64,000 bases of DNA, taken from assembly GCA_037383845.1 (NCBI GenBank), contig JARRON010000008.1, positions 14,978 through 78,977 on the forward strand. Direction: 5' to 3'. This stretch comes from JARRON01 sp037383845 (GTDB lineage: Bacteria > Pseudomonadota > Gammaproteobacteria > Steroidobacterales > XN24). Positions within the stretch are counted from its first letter, which is position 1. The number at the start of each line of letters is the position of its first letter. This document shows, piece after piece, positions 15,472 to 23,925 of the stretch. The notes under the pieces were generated by a model. That model searched no databases, was not told the DNA's origin, and worked only from the letters and a program-made list of their open reading frames with translations. Position numbers and translations under genes: made by a program.

Positions 15472-16185
15472 TCAGTTGTCGTGGGCGTCCAGGTAGTTCG
15501 CCAGGCGCTGGGCCGGAACGTAGCCCGGCAGGAGCTGCCCGTCGGAGGTCAGGATCGCGGGCGTCCCGGTGACCCCCAGATTGTTGCCGAGGCGATACTG
15601 GTCTGCCACTGGCGTGCTGCCGCAGTCGGGAGCGGTGACGTTCTCACCGGCCTTCGCCCGCGTCAGGGCGTCGTTACGGTCCGGCGAACACCACACGGCC
15701 TCGGCCTTCGCCCAGCTTTCCGAGCCCGGGCCGGCCCGGGGATAGAACGCGTAGCGCACCTTGATTCCGAGGTCGTTCAGCGCCGGCATCTCCTGGTGGA
15801 GCTTCCGGCAATAGCCACAGTCGATGTCCGTGAACACGGTAATGGTGTGCTTCGGCTTGTCAGGCGAAAACACGACCATGCGGCTTTCGTCCAGCTGGCC
15901 GGCGAGCTCGGCGCGCATGGTGGCCTGGCGGGCATCCGTCAGATTCGTGCCCGTCTCCAGGTCCTGGATAGCCCCGCGGAAAAGGTAGCGGCCGTCTTCG
16001 GTGAGGTAAACCACCTGGGTACCGACGGCGACCTCCCAGAGGCCGTCCACCGGCGCGGGGCGAATGTCTTCGGCGCTGACGCCGGGAAATTTCTTGGCGA
16101 GCTTTTCCTGGGGCGTTTCGGCCTGCAGGGCGGGAGCGGTGAGCAGGAGCCCGGCGAAGGCCACGCTTGCGGCGAATCGGATCAT
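15472..16185 (-). CDS. dsbC: thiol:disulfide interchange protein DsbC
   Basis: 237 residues from the ATG at 16185 (a frame start at 16248 lacks a signal). A signal peptide (FAASVAFAGLLLTAPALQAE) is followed by the DsbC N-terminal dimerisation region and linker, then a thioredoxin-like domain with the active site DCGYC (Cys123 and Cys126). The second cysteine pair (WCSPDRND ... APDCGS) and the cis-proline segment GTPAIL are also present. DsbC isomerises wrong disulfides in periplasmic proteins and is kept reduced by DsbD. It follows xerD on the same strand, the usual gammaproteobacterial arrangement, with a gap of about 100 bases. It ends at a shared terminator. Confidence 0.94.
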   Translation of the reverse strand: MIRFAASVAFAGLLLTAPALQAETPQEKLAKKFPGVSAEDIRPAPVDGLWEVAVGTQVVYLTEDGRYLFRGAIQDLETGTNLTDARQATMRAELAGQLDESRMVVFSPDKPKHTITVFTDIDCGYCRKLHQEMPALNDLGIKVRYAFYPRAGPGSESWAKAEAVWCSPDRNDALTRAKAGENVTAPDCGSTPVADQYRLGNNLGVTGTPAILTSDGQLLPGYVPAQRLANYLDAHDN

Positions 16186-16291
16186 GTTATCTCGTGCGCT
16201 TGGGGGCGGAGTGCTGCAGTCAGACACCGCCGACATGGGAAGGTTCAACGGCGGGATTGTACCCGCTCGGAGCAGCGGAGACGAAAAGCCC

Positions 16292-17254
16292 TTAGCCCCG
16301 GGGGTGGTGCCGCGCGTGCAGCTCCTTGAGTCGCTCCCGGGCCACGTGGGTGTAGATCTGGGTCGTGGAAAGGTCGCTGTGGCCCAGCAGCATCTGCACC
16401 ACGCGCAGGTCCGCGCCGTGGTTGAGCAGGTGCGTGGCGAAAGCGTGGCGCAGGGTGTGGGGGGAAAGCTTGCTCTTCACGCCGGCGCGGGCGGCATAGC
16501 GCTTGATGATGTGCCAGAAGGCCTGGCGGGTCATCCGGTCGCCGCGACGGGTCGGGAATACGTAGTCCGACTGGCGTTCCAGGAGGATTTCCTCCCTGGG
16601 CCCTGCGATGAAGTTCTGGAGCCACTCCATGGACTCCTCGCCAAGGGGAATCAGGCGCTCCCGGTCACCCTTGCCGACGATTCGGACCACGCCCTGGTTA
16701 AGGTTCAGCTGCGCCAGCCGGAGATTGACCAGTTCTGTCACCCGGAGGCCTGTGGCATACAGCACCTCCAGCATGGCCCGGTCCCGGAAGCCCAGGTTGT
16801 CTTCGGTGTCCGGCGCTTCCAGCAGCGACTCCACCTCGTCCTCGGAGAGGGCCACGGGAAGAGGCCGCCCCACCTTGGGCATGGAGATCCGGGCGGTAGG
16901 ATCCTCGCCGATGGCCCCTTCCCGGATCAGCCAACGGTACATTCGGCGGAAACTGGAAAGCTGGCGGGCGGTGGAGCGGGGCCGCGCGCCGCCTTCGACA
17001 CGGTCTGCGATGAAACCCAGCAGGTCGCCCCGCGCCGCGTCCGGCAGGGTCTTGTCCAGGGAGGCAAGCCACCGGGCCAGGGCCATGAGATCAGTGCGAT
17101 AGGCGGTCAGCGTGTTTCGGGAGAGACCCCGTTCCATCCACGCCGCGTCGAGGAACCGGTCGATGAGCCTGGCGGAGGCAGCAAGCGGGCTGTCGCCTGC
17201 ATCCGGTCCGGAATCGTCGTCGTTTCGGTTGCCTCGGGGCATTGCGTCCAACAT
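16292..17254 (-). CDS. xerD: site-specific tyrosine recombinase XerD
   Basis: 320 residues with an N-terminal SAM-like core-binding domain (about 25-110) and a C-terminal catalytic domain. The catalytic set is complete: Arg171 in ATGLRVTEL, Lys195 in GKGDRER, His266 and Arg269 in HTLRHAFATHLL, His292 in LGHSDLSTTQ and Tyr301 in IYTHV. XerD with XerC resolves chromosome dimers at dif near FtsK. The N-terminal 20 residues are acidic and longer than in the Escherichia coli protein; an ATG at 17242 is an alternative start. Its position just upstream of dsbC supports XerD rather than an integron or phage integrase. Confidence 0.94.
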   Translation of the reverse strand: MLDAMPRGNRNDDDSGPDAGDSPLAASARLIDRFLDAAWMERGLSRNTLTAYRTDLMALARWLASLDKTLPDAARGDLLGFIADRVEGGARPRSTARQLSSFRRMYRWLIREGAIGEDPTARISMPKVGRPLPVALSEDEVESLLEAPDTEDNLGFRDRAMLEVLYATGLRVTELVNLRLAQLNLNQGVVRIVGKGDRERLIPLGEESMEWLQNFIAGPREEILLERQSDYVFPTRRGDRMTRQAFWHIIKRYAARAGVKSKLSPHTLRHAFATHLLNHGADLRVVQMLLGHSDLSTTQIYTHVARERLKELHARHHPRG

Positions 17255-17421
17255 AGTTCCTCGTCACCACCGGCGATGCTGCCGCGGCCACCGCCAAGTT
17301 AGAATCTTCAATGGCAGCCAGGATCGAGCCAGCCACCACCCCGCGTGGCAGGCATTGTTGCCACCGCCGTCTCCGCCGGGATGCGACTCCCGTCACATAA
17401 GATTGTCGTAATTAACATAAC

Positions 17422-18285
17422 GTGAACCACGTCACACAACAGGGAGGTCGTCTGGCCCGCTGGACCGCCCATCTGCCCGGCGGCCGGCGCAGTTTGCCCC
17501 TGGCTCTTCCGTGGGCCGCGTGGTGCTGGGGGGTCATCACCACGGCGGTCCTGGCCTGCGCCGTGCTGGTCGCCGTGGTCCCGGGCCTGGACAGGCGGCG
17601 CCGCCTGGCACGGCATTTCGCCCGGGGCGTCCTGGCCCTCGGGGGCGTGAGGCTCGGGGTCGGAGACACGCGTGTGCTGCCCGCCAACGGCTGCATCGTC
17701 GTGGCCAACCACGCCTCGTACCTGGACGGGATTATCCTCACCGCCGCCCTGCCGCCGGCCTTCAGCTTCGTGATCAAGAAGGAAATCACCCGGGTCCCGG
17801 TAGCCCATTTCCTTCTGCGCAGGCTCGGCTCGGAGTTCGTGGACAGGTTCGACGCCCGCCGGGGGGCGTCCGACATCCGCCGCCTGTTCAAGACAGCCGG
17901 GGATGCCCGGGCCCTGGCCGTCTTTCCGGAAGGCACCTTCCAGGCCCGCCCCGGGCTGATGGCCTTCCGGCGGACGGCCTTCACCCTGGCGTGCCGCGCG
18001 GACCTGCCGGTGGTGCCCGTGACCATCCGGGGCGCCCGGCGCGTGTTGCCGGCAGGGAGCTGGATGCCCTGGCCGGGTCCCGTGACGGTGCTGCCCTCGC
18101 CGCCCCTGCCTCCCCGCCCGGCCCGGGAGGCCGCGGCCCTGGCCCACGCGGCCCGGGCAGAAATCCTGGCGCGTCTCTGGGAGCCGGACCTGGCGCCACC
18201 CTCCGCCGACGTGATTCCGGAGACCGCCAACGACGGTTTCCCGACTGCGGAAACGGAAAGGGCCCGCCGAAGCGGGCCCATCTGA
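17422..18285 (+). CDS. PlsC-like 1-acyl-glycerol-3-phosphate acyltransferase
   Basis: 287 residues with one N-terminal membrane helix (about 31-55) and a glycerophospholipid acyltransferase domain. Motif I is NHASYLD (His97, Asp102) and motif III is FPEGT (168-172), with VPVTIRGA as motif IV. Such enzymes acylate lysophosphatidate or related lysolipids at the inner membrane. The C-terminus beyond about residue 245 is proline- and acid-rich and not conserved. The gene is divergent from xerD and convergent with the TonB2-type operon, and its last codons overlap that operon's terminator hairpin. The substrate (lysophosphatidate or ornithine lipid precursor) cannot be told from sequence. Confidence 0.87.
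   Translation: MNHVTQQGGRLARWTAHLPGGRRSLPLALPWAAWCWGVITTAVLACAVLVAVVPGLDRRRRLARHFARGVLALGGVRLGVGDTRVLPANGCIVVANHASYLDGIILTAALPPAFSFVIKKEITRVPVAHFLLRRLGSEFVDRFDARRGASDIRRLFKTAGDARALAVFPEGTFQARPGLMAFRRTAFTLACRADLPVVPVTIRGARRVLPAGSWMPWPGPVTVLPSPPLPPRPAREAAALAHAARAEILARLWEPDLAPPSADVIPETANDGFPTAETERARRSGPI
18253..18279 (-). terminator. intrinsic terminator of the TonB2-type operon
   Basis: On the minus strand GGGCCCGC and GCGGGCCC pair around a TTCG tetraloop and are followed by TTTCCGTTTCC. It lies 30 bases after the stop of the TPR gene and inside the last codons of the convergent acyltransferase gene. Confidence 0.75.
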
Positions 18286-18308
18286 CTGGCGTCAGCCGCC
18301 AGGCGGGA

Positions 18309-19574
18309 TTAGCGCGCCGCCACCTGCATCCGGTCCTCGACGAACTTCTCCCAGTCCCGGGCCTGGTCCCGGATGTCCGGGTCGAACTGCTGCGCCTGGC
18401 GGAACGCCCGCTTGGCCTCCTGGAGGTTGCCCATCTCCATGTTGGCGATGCCCATCATGAGCCAGGCCCCTCCGGGGTTCTTCAGCCCACCCACGTCCAG
18501 GGCCTGCCGGGCGGCTTCCACGGTGCCCGCCCAGTCGTTCTGCTCCATCTTCAGGTTGGCCTTCTGGATGTAAAGGTCGCCATTGTCCTGCATCTGCGCG
18601 AGGCGATCGATGGTCGCCGACGCCTTGTCGTACTCGCGGGAGGCCGTCCATGCCGCCAGCAGAAGCTCCAGGTTGCTCTCGGTGACCGGGATGGCGCCGG
18701 ACGCCATGCCTTCCTCGATGATGCTGCCGGCCTGGTAGGGCAGCTGCAGGTACATGTTCATCCGGGCAAGGCTCAGCAGCTTGCTGCCCTCGGTGATAAG
18801 CCCGTTGTGGTACGCGCCCATCATGGCCGCCAGGGCGTCCGTGTCCCGATTGGACTGCTGGTAGGAGCCGGAGAGCATCTCCCAGTACTTCAGCTTCCCG
18901 GGCCACCGGGCAACCATGCGCTTCAGGACATCCGCAGCCGAAGCGTAGTCGCCAAGCTCGAAGTAGGCTGCAACCTCCAGCTGGTACCAGCTTTCCTGGG
19001 CCTTGGGGCCGGCGCCGGCGATGGCCTTCTGCACCCAGGGAAGGGCTTCCCGCCAGCGCTCCATCTGGGCATAAGCCTGTGCCATCAGGATCTGGTCCTG
19101 GGGGGTGGGCTCGGCCTGGTACCTCAGGTACTGGGTCAGGGTGTCGATGGCCTTCTGCCACTCCTCACGCGAGGCGTACAGGCCGGCCAGGGCGCGCATC
19201 AGGTTGAAATGGGCCTGGTTGGGAAGCGCGTCCAGCTGGATAGCTTTCTCGAAAGCCCGGACGGCCTCCGGGTAGCGCTCCAGGGCGACGTAGGTATACC
19301 CGTACATCTGCTGGGCCATGGCCATTTCGTAGTCGTTCAACGCCATGTCGGTCATGGCGTTGAGGTTCTTCAGCGCTTCCTGGTACTTCTCGTCCGCATA
19401 GAGATTCTGGACGGCCTCGAAACGCCGGTAGGCCCGCTCACCCATCATGCTGGGCTTCTCGTCCCGCTCCACGGCGGGCTGCTGGGCCAGGGCCTGGCCG
19501 GCGGGCAGGCCCGTCAGGAGGATGACGGCGGCGAAGGCGGCGATGAGGGCTCGATTGGCGCGGGTTTGCATCAT
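18309..19574 (-). CDS. TPR protein of TonB2-type system
   Basis: 421 residues from the first of two adjacent ATGs at 19574; the frame extends to 19733 only as a shadow of tonB. A signal peptide (ALIAAFAAVILLTGLPAGQALA) precedes TPR repeats through most of the protein (FEAVQNLYADEKYQEALKNL, GYTYVALERYPEAVRAFEKA). It is the last gene of the operon DUF3450-ExbB-ExbB-ExbD-ExbD-TonB, the same place a TPR protein occupies in TonB2 clusters of Vibrio, Shewanella and relatives. It probably stabilises or couples the periplasmic side of the complex. Ends at an intrinsic terminator. Confidence 0.88.
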   Translation of the reverse strand: MMQTRANRALIAAFAAVILLTGLPAGQALAQQPAVERDEKPSMMGERAYRRFEAVQNLYADEKYQEALKNLNAMTDMALNDYEMAMAQQMYGYTYVALERYPEAVRAFEKAIQLDALPNQAHFNLMRALAGLYASREEWQKAIDTLTQYLRYQAEPTPQDQILMAQAYAQMERWREALPWVQKAIAGAGPKAQESWYQLEVAAYFELGDYASAADVLKRMVARWPGKLKYWEMLSGSYQQSNRDTDALAAMMGAYHNGLITEGSKLLSLARMNMYLQLPYQAGSIIEEGMASGAIPVTESNLELLLAAWTASREYDKASATIDRLAQMQDNGDLYIQKANLKMEQNDWAGTVEAARQALDVGGLKNPGGAWLMMGIANMEMGNLQEAKRAFRQAQQFDPDIRDQARDWEKFVEDRMQVAAR

Positions 19575-19587
19575 GGGGTTGTCCGCT

Positions 19588-20214
19588 CTACTGGTCGGCG
19601 GCGAGCTTGAACTCGATGGTCTGCTCAGCCTCTCGGGAAACTGGCTTGCCGTCAATGATCCTGGGCTTGAACTTCCAGCGCAGAATGGCCCGCATGGCCT
19701 CCCGGTTGAAGACTCTCGGCGGCTCCGCCGCAATCACCGAAGGATCGGACACCGAGCCGTCAGGCAGGATGGTGAACTTGATACGCACCCACCCTTCCTG
19801 GCCCTTGATAAGGGCGTCCCGGGGATACTGCGGCTCGATCCGGACGATGGGGATGATGTCGCCCTCCGCCGCCGGGTCGCCGGCCGCCCAGGTCCCGAGG
19901 TAGGGACCGCTGCCGCTGGCCACGTCGATGGAGATGTCAGGGGTCTCGATATCCAGCTGCTGCTGAACCTGCTGCTGGGAGGAAATCTTGAGCTTCGGCG
20001 GCGGCGGCGGCTCCTTCGGCGGCGGCGGCTTCTTGGGCACTTCCCGCTGCTTGGTCTGGACCACTTCCTCCGGCCGGACGCGGACGAACTCGATGACCTT
20101 GCCCGAATCCGCGCCGCGCTGGAAGCCGTCACGCCCGCCGATGAGGGCCTGCATGAGGAGGAACAGCAGCAGGGCCATGATCACCCCGCCCACTATGGAG
20201 GCGAAAAAACGCAT
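19588..20214 (-). CDS. tonB: TonB-family energy transducer
   Basis: 208 residues: one N-terminal membrane helix (about 6-25), a proline-rich rod (VPKKPPPPKEPPPPPK near 60-75), and a C-terminal TonB domain with PQYPRDALIKGQEGWVRIKF and the GSVSDPSV turn. TonB transmits the proton-motive-force-derived movement of ExbB/ExbD to TonB-dependent outer-membrane receptors. It is short, as TonB2 proteins are. The start codon overlaps the stop of the ExbD gene. No TonB-dependent receptor gene lies in the window. Confidence 0.92.
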   Translation of the reverse strand: MRFFASIVGGVIMALLLFLLMQALIGGRDGFQRGADSGKVIEFVRVRPEEVVQTKQREVPKKPPPPKEPPPPPKLKISSQQQVQQQLDIETPDISIDVASGSGPYLGTWAAGDPAAEGDIIPIVRIEPQYPRDALIKGQEGWVRIKFTILPDGSVSDPSVIAAEPPRVFNREAMRAILRWKFKPRIIDGKPVSREAEQTIEFKLAADQ

Positions 20215-20624
20215 CAGCCGCCTCCCCCGGGCTCGGCCGCCACGGAAATGTTGGTGATGCCCCCGAGGCGGATCTGGTCCATGAGGTCGATGACCACTCC
20301 GGTTTCGGCCTCTTCGTCGGCGACGATGACCACCGTGCTTTCCGGCGTTTCGTTCCGCGCCTGCTCCACCATCTGGCGGACGCTGGCCAGGTCGACGGAG
20401 CGCTTGTTCATCCAGATCTCGCCGGTGGCGGAAACGCCGATGAGGATGTTGCCCCGCTCCTGCTTCGCCGCCGTGATCGCCTCGGGCCGGTTTGGATCGA
20501 TGCCGGTCTCCTTGATGAACGAGGTGGTGACGATGAAGAAGATGAGCATGATGAAGACGATGTCCAACATCGGCGTGATGTTGATCTCCGTCTCCTCTTC
20601 CTGGGTTGCGTGACGTCTTGCCAT
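20214..20624 (-). CDS. exbD: ExbD/TolR-family protein (second of two)
   Basis: 136 residues. The N-terminus (EINITPMLDIVFIMLIFFIV) carries the single membrane helix with the essential aspartate (Asp21). The periplasmic domain ends VVIDLMDQIRLGGITNISVA, typical of ExbD. The proton passes this aspartate within the ExbB channel. It is the second of two ExbD genes in the operon; the two differ mainly in the periplasmic part, so they may form mixed dimers. Stop and start overlap with tonB. Confidence 0.94.
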   Translation of the reverse strand: MARRHATQEEETEINITPMLDIVFIMLIFFIVTTSFIKETGIDPNRPEAITAAKQERGNILIGVSATGEIWMNKRSVDLASVRQMVEQARNETPESTVVIVADEEAETGVVIDLMDQIRLGGITNISVAAEPGGGG

Positions 20625-20660
20625 GAAACTTTGATGTCCGCCGTCAGCTGAAAGTTTCCG

Positions 20661-21068
20661 CTAGCGGGCCATGGCCGCAAGCGACACGTTGTCCGCCCCG
20701 GCCATCCTGGCCTGGTCGATTACCCGCACCATGAGCCCTGAATCCGCCTGGCGGTCCGCGATGACGACCACGCTGGTGTCCAGCCCCTTGGTGGCCAGTT
20801 CGCTCTCCACGTTGGCTCGGACCGCCCGGATATCCACCGGCCGGTTGTTCACCTGGATCTGGCCGTTGGACTCGATCCGGATGGCGATGACCTCGGAGAT
20901 CTTTTTCTCTTCCTGGGGCGCGTTGGAGGGCCGGTTCAGCTCGACGCCGATTTCCTTCACGAAGGAGGTGGTGACGATGAAGAAGATCAACATGATGAAC
21001 ACGATGTCGAGCATCGGCGTGATGTTGATCTCCGCCTCTTCGGCCTCCCGGACGAGTCTGCGCTTCAT
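20661..21068 (-). CDS. exbD: ExbD/TolR-family protein (first of two)
   Basis: 135 residues with the same N-terminal pattern as the neighbouring ExbD (EINITPMLDIVFIMLIFFIV, Asp21) and a periplasmic domain with SVVVIADRQADSGLMVRVID. It sits 15 bases downstream of the ExbB gene and 36 bases upstream of the second exbD. Two ExbD copies in tandem are common in TonB2-type clusters. Confidence 0.94.
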   Translation of the reverse strand: MKRRLVREAEEAEINITPMLDIVFIMLIFFIVTTSFVKEIGVELNRPSNAPQEEKKISEVIAIRIESNGQIQVNNRPVDIRAVRANVESELATKGLDTSVVVIADRQADSGLMVRVIDQARMAGADNVSLAAMAR

Positions 21069-21083
21069 GCCTTAGCAATCCTC

Positions 21084-21608
21084 CTAGTGGCGCCCGAGCA
21101 GGTCCTCGACCCGCTCCACCTCGCGCCCGGCCCGCTGCTCGAGCCAGTTGGCGAAGTAAAGGCCGGACAGAGCCGCCACCAGGCCCGACATGGTCGGGAT
21201 GGTGGCCTTGGACACGCCCGCGGCCATCAGCCGCGCGTTGCCAGTGCCGGCAAACGCCATGACATCGAACACCGCGATCATGCCCGTCACCGTGCCCAGC
21301 AGGCCCAGCAGGGGCAGAACGGCCATCAGCGTCTTGACGACCAGCAGGTAGCGGCGGGACTCCAGGTTGATCTCGGAGATCAGGGCCTGGCGGATTTGCC
21401 GGGCATACCAGGACGACGTGTCGCTCCGCGCCTGCCAGGCGGCCTGGACTTCCTTCACGCGCTTCGGCAGCACGCCGAAGAAGAACCAGAGCCGCTCGAC
21501 GATGAACGTCCACATCAGGATGGTCACGAACAGGATGCCGTAAAGGACGTTGCCGCCGGCTTCGAAGAAGTCGCGGATCGCAACGAATGCATCCAGGAAC
21601 GGGTTCAT
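21084..21608 (-). CDS. exbB: ExbB/TolQ-family proton channel subunit (short form)
   Basis: 174 residues from the ATG at 21608, which overlaps the stop of the long ExbB gene (ATGA); an open frame running back to 22082 is a shadow. The three expected helices are visible: GGNVLYGILFVTILMWTFIV, LMAVLPLLGLLGTVTGMIAV and ATIPTMSGLVAALSGLYFAN. It forms the energy-harvesting channel with the following ExbD proteins. It is close in size to the ExbB2 subunits of TonB2 systems. Confidence 0.93.
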   Translation of the reverse strand: MNPFLDAFVAIRDFFEAGGNVLYGILFVTILMWTFIVERLWFFFGVLPKRVKEVQAAWQARSDTSSWYARQIRQALISEINLESRRYLLVVKTLMAVLPLLGLLGTVTGMIAVFDVMAFAGTGNARLMAAGVSKATIPTMSGLVAALSGLYFANWLEQRAGREVERVEDLLGRH

Positions 21609-22978
21609 CTGAAGGCTTCCGACTGCTTGGCGATGATGCCGGCGCTCTGCTCTTCCAGCACCTCGATCAGGGCCTTGCTGCGGCCGGCGACGACGCTGTG
21701 CAGCAGCACCAGCGGGATCGCGACGGTCAGGCCGAGCACCGTGGTGACCAGGGCCTGGGAAATACCGCCGGCCATAAGCTTGGGATCGCCCGTGCCGAAC
21801 AGGGTGATGGCCTGGAAGGTGGCGATCATGCCGGTCACGGTGCCGAGCAGGCCCAGCAGCGGCGCCACCGCCGCGATGACCTTGATGGAACCCTGCCACT
21901 TCTCCAGCGGCGGAACCTCCCGGAGGATGGCCTCGTCCAGCTTCAGCTCCAGGGTCTCGGTATCGATGCTCTTGTTGTCCTCGTACACCTTCAGGATGCG
22001 GCCAAGGGGATTGTTCTCCTTGACCTCGTCGGACTTGAGCTGGCTGCGGATCTTGGCGCCGACGGTGCCCAGGTACAGCCACCGGAACAGGGCGATCAGC
22101 AGGCCCACGATGCCCAGCCCGATAATCACGTAGCCCACCAGGCCACCCTGGTCGATGCGTTCCTTGAGGCTCGGGCTCTGGATGAGCAGGGCCAGCAGCG
22201 AGCCGCGGCTCGGATCGACGGCGGTGGCCACCACCTGGTCAGGACCGGCGGTGTAGAGGTTCTGGGCCATCTCCTGGTAACGGCTCTGGGGCTGACGGGC
22301 CAGCTCCTGGATGGTCTGGGTCTCCGGGATGTAATTCAGGAACCGGTCCCCGGAGATCAGGTTGAAAACGCCGACCCGGACCACCTCCTCCTGGGCGGAG
22401 GTGCCGTCGGGCAGGGTGACCTGGGACGGGAAGCGGGAGACCTGGCCGCTGCGCACCATTTCCTCCATGAGAAGCGCCCGAAGCGAATTCAGCTCTTCCA
22501 TGGAGGGCACGCCCTTGACCTCCGCCAGCTGGGCGGCAGTGTCCCCCCGGTTGGGATTCTGGGCCGTGATGAGCGACGTGCGGATCACGCCGACGGTGTC
22601 GCCGGCCACCTGCCGGACCACGCCGAACAGCTCGCCGAAGTTGCCAAGCTGCAGCCGCAGGGTCTCGGAGAGCTCGGCCAGGGCCTGCTCGTTGGTGTTG
22701 AACTGGGTCGTGAGCTCTTCGCTGCGGGCTTCCTGTGCGGCGAGTTCCGCCTTCACCTGGTTCAGCAGCGCCTGCTGCTCGTTCCGGTTCTGGAGGAATC
22801 GCTGCTCCCGGGCCTTGTTCTCGGCGCTTGTGGCGCTGCGGGCCTCCCGGACCTCGCGGAGAAGGGCGTCGAGATCATCCGCCGCCACGGCGGCCTGGCT
22901 GCCCACGGCTGCTGCGAGCGCGGCTCCGGCAGTGAGCACGAACCTGGCAAGCTTGGTTGTTCTTCTCATGGCACTCAC
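21605..22978 (-). CDS. long ExbB/TolQ-family protein with periplasmic coiled-coil domain (TtpC-like)
   Basis: 457 residues. A signal peptide ends near AVAADDLDAL. A periplasmic coiled coil (about 35-115) and a mixed domain of about 150 residues follow. The C-terminal 220 residues are a full ExbB/TolQ module (YVIIGLGIVGLLIALFRWLY, VIAAVAPLLGLLGTVTGMIA, ALVTTVLGLTVAIPLVLLHS). This architecture matches TtpC, the extra subunit of TonB2 systems thought to link the motor with the periplasm. The start overlaps the DUF3450 stop as ATGA and the end overlaps the short ExbB gene. Confidence 0.92.
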   Translation of the reverse strand: MSAMRRTTKLARFVLTAGAALAAAVGSQAAVAADDLDALLREVREARSATSAENKAREQRFLQNRNEQQALLNQVKAELAAQEARSEELTTQFNTNEQALAELSETLRLQLGNFGELFGVVRQVAGDTVGVIRTSLITAQNPNRGDTAAQLAEVKGVPSMEELNSLRALLMEEMVRSGQVSRFPSQVTLPDGTSAQEEVVRVGVFNLISGDRFLNYIPETQTIQELARQPQSRYQEMAQNLYTAGPDQVVATAVDPSRGSLLALLIQSPSLKERIDQGGLVGYVIIGLGIVGLLIALFRWLYLGTVGAKIRSQLKSDEVKENNPLGRILKVYEDNKSIDTETLELKLDEAILREVPPLEKWQGSIKVIAAVAPLLGLLGTVTGMIATFQAITLFGTGDPKLMAGGISQALVTTVLGLTVAIPLVLLHSVVAGRSKALIEVLEEQSAGIIAKQSEAFR

Positions 22979-23739
22979 TCCGACTCGGGACCAGGGACGG
23001 GCAACCTCAGGAGGTTGGGCGCCGCCTGCTTGCGGGCGATCCGGAGACCCTCGGTGACGTCGTTACGAAAGTCGTTGGCGACCTCCCACTCCCGCGTGTT
23101 CTTGTTCCAGAAGCCGGTCTCGGCCCGGTCCGGGGTCTGGTAGGCCAGGAGCACCCGGCCGACTCGCAGGAAGTCCACCTTGCGGTCGCCCAGCAGGCCG
23201 TCGTAGGCCTCCGTGGTGCGGCCGAAATCCGCCTCGATCTGGTAGGCGTTCATGATCTGGCGGTACTTCTCCGAGACGGTCACCTCGGACTCGTCCATCA
23301 GGTCACGCAGCCGGCCCACCCGGTCGCGCCGTTCCTTCAGCTGGAACGGCATGTCCAGCTCGACGAACGTTTCCAGGTCCTCGATCATCTCGAACATCAG
23401 CGGGACGATGTCCTGCTGGACCTCGGCGAAGCTCCCCAGCTGCCGCTGGATGTCCGCCTTCTCTTCTTCCTGGTCGGCCACCAGGCTCTCGAGGTTCTGG
23501 TTGTAAATCTTGATGCGGTCCAGCCTCTGGCTGGCGACGCGGTATTCGCCAAGAAGGTCCGTGGTCTCGTCGGCCAGCTGGGCGATCCGCGCCTGGGTCC
23601 GCGCAGACTCCTGTACGGAGGCTTTCGTTTCCGAGAGCGCCGCGTTCAGCGTACGCTCCTGCGCAGCGGCAGGCCCGAGAGGCAGGAGGACTGCCAGCGC
23701 CAGGACGAGCCTCGGACGCCAACTCCTGTGTTCGTGCAT
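22975..23739 (-). CDS. DUF3450 periplasmic coiled-coil protein
   Basis: 254 residues from the ATG at 23739, with GAGG nearby upstream; the frame to 23880 has no signal-like start. A signal peptide (LVLALAVLLPLGPAAAQE) precedes a long coiled coil (about 30-110) and the conserved DUF3450 core (PLMFEMIEDLETFVELDMPF, RVGRVLLAYQTPDRAETGFW). DUF3450 genes regularly open TonB2-type operons, as here. The role is thought to be periplasmic and linked to the long ExbB subunit; no catalytic residues are evident. The 186-base region upstream is less GC-rich and probably holds the operon promoter, but no convincing Fur box was seen. Confidence 0.9.
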   Translation of the reverse strand: MHEHRSWRPRLVLALAVLLPLGPAAAQERTLNAALSETKASVQESARTQARIAQLADETTDLLGEYRVASQRLDRIKIYNQNLESLVADQEEEKADIQRQLGSFAEVQQDIVPLMFEMIEDLETFVELDMPFQLKERRDRVGRLRDLMDESEVTVSEKYRQIMNAYQIEADFGRTTEAYDGLLGDRKVDFLRVGRVLLAYQTPDRAETGFWNKNTREWEVANDFRNDVTEGLRIARKQAAPNLLRLPVPGPESE

Positions 23740-23925
23740 GAAGAACCTCTTTCTTAATTGAAAAGAGACGAAGTGAGCCGGCCGTAAAGTCAGACTCGCG
23801 AAGCGCCGAAAGCTAGCAGAATCCCTTTCAGATGAAAAGCTTGGAGGCGAATGTGGATTCACTGGCACTTTGCCGCGCAAGCCGCTGAAATCACTTCGTA
23901 TCTTCTATTTTCTCCCCGTTGGCGC

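Noticed and set aside
17511..19610. Open frame of 699 codons on the plus strand
   Set aside because: It overlaps the acyltransferase in another frame and runs antisense to the TPR gene of the TonB2-type operon, both of which are well supported.
23740..23925. Possible Fur box ahead of the DUF3450/TonB2-type operon
   Set aside because: The region is less GC-rich but no stretch approaches the Fur consensus on either strand.
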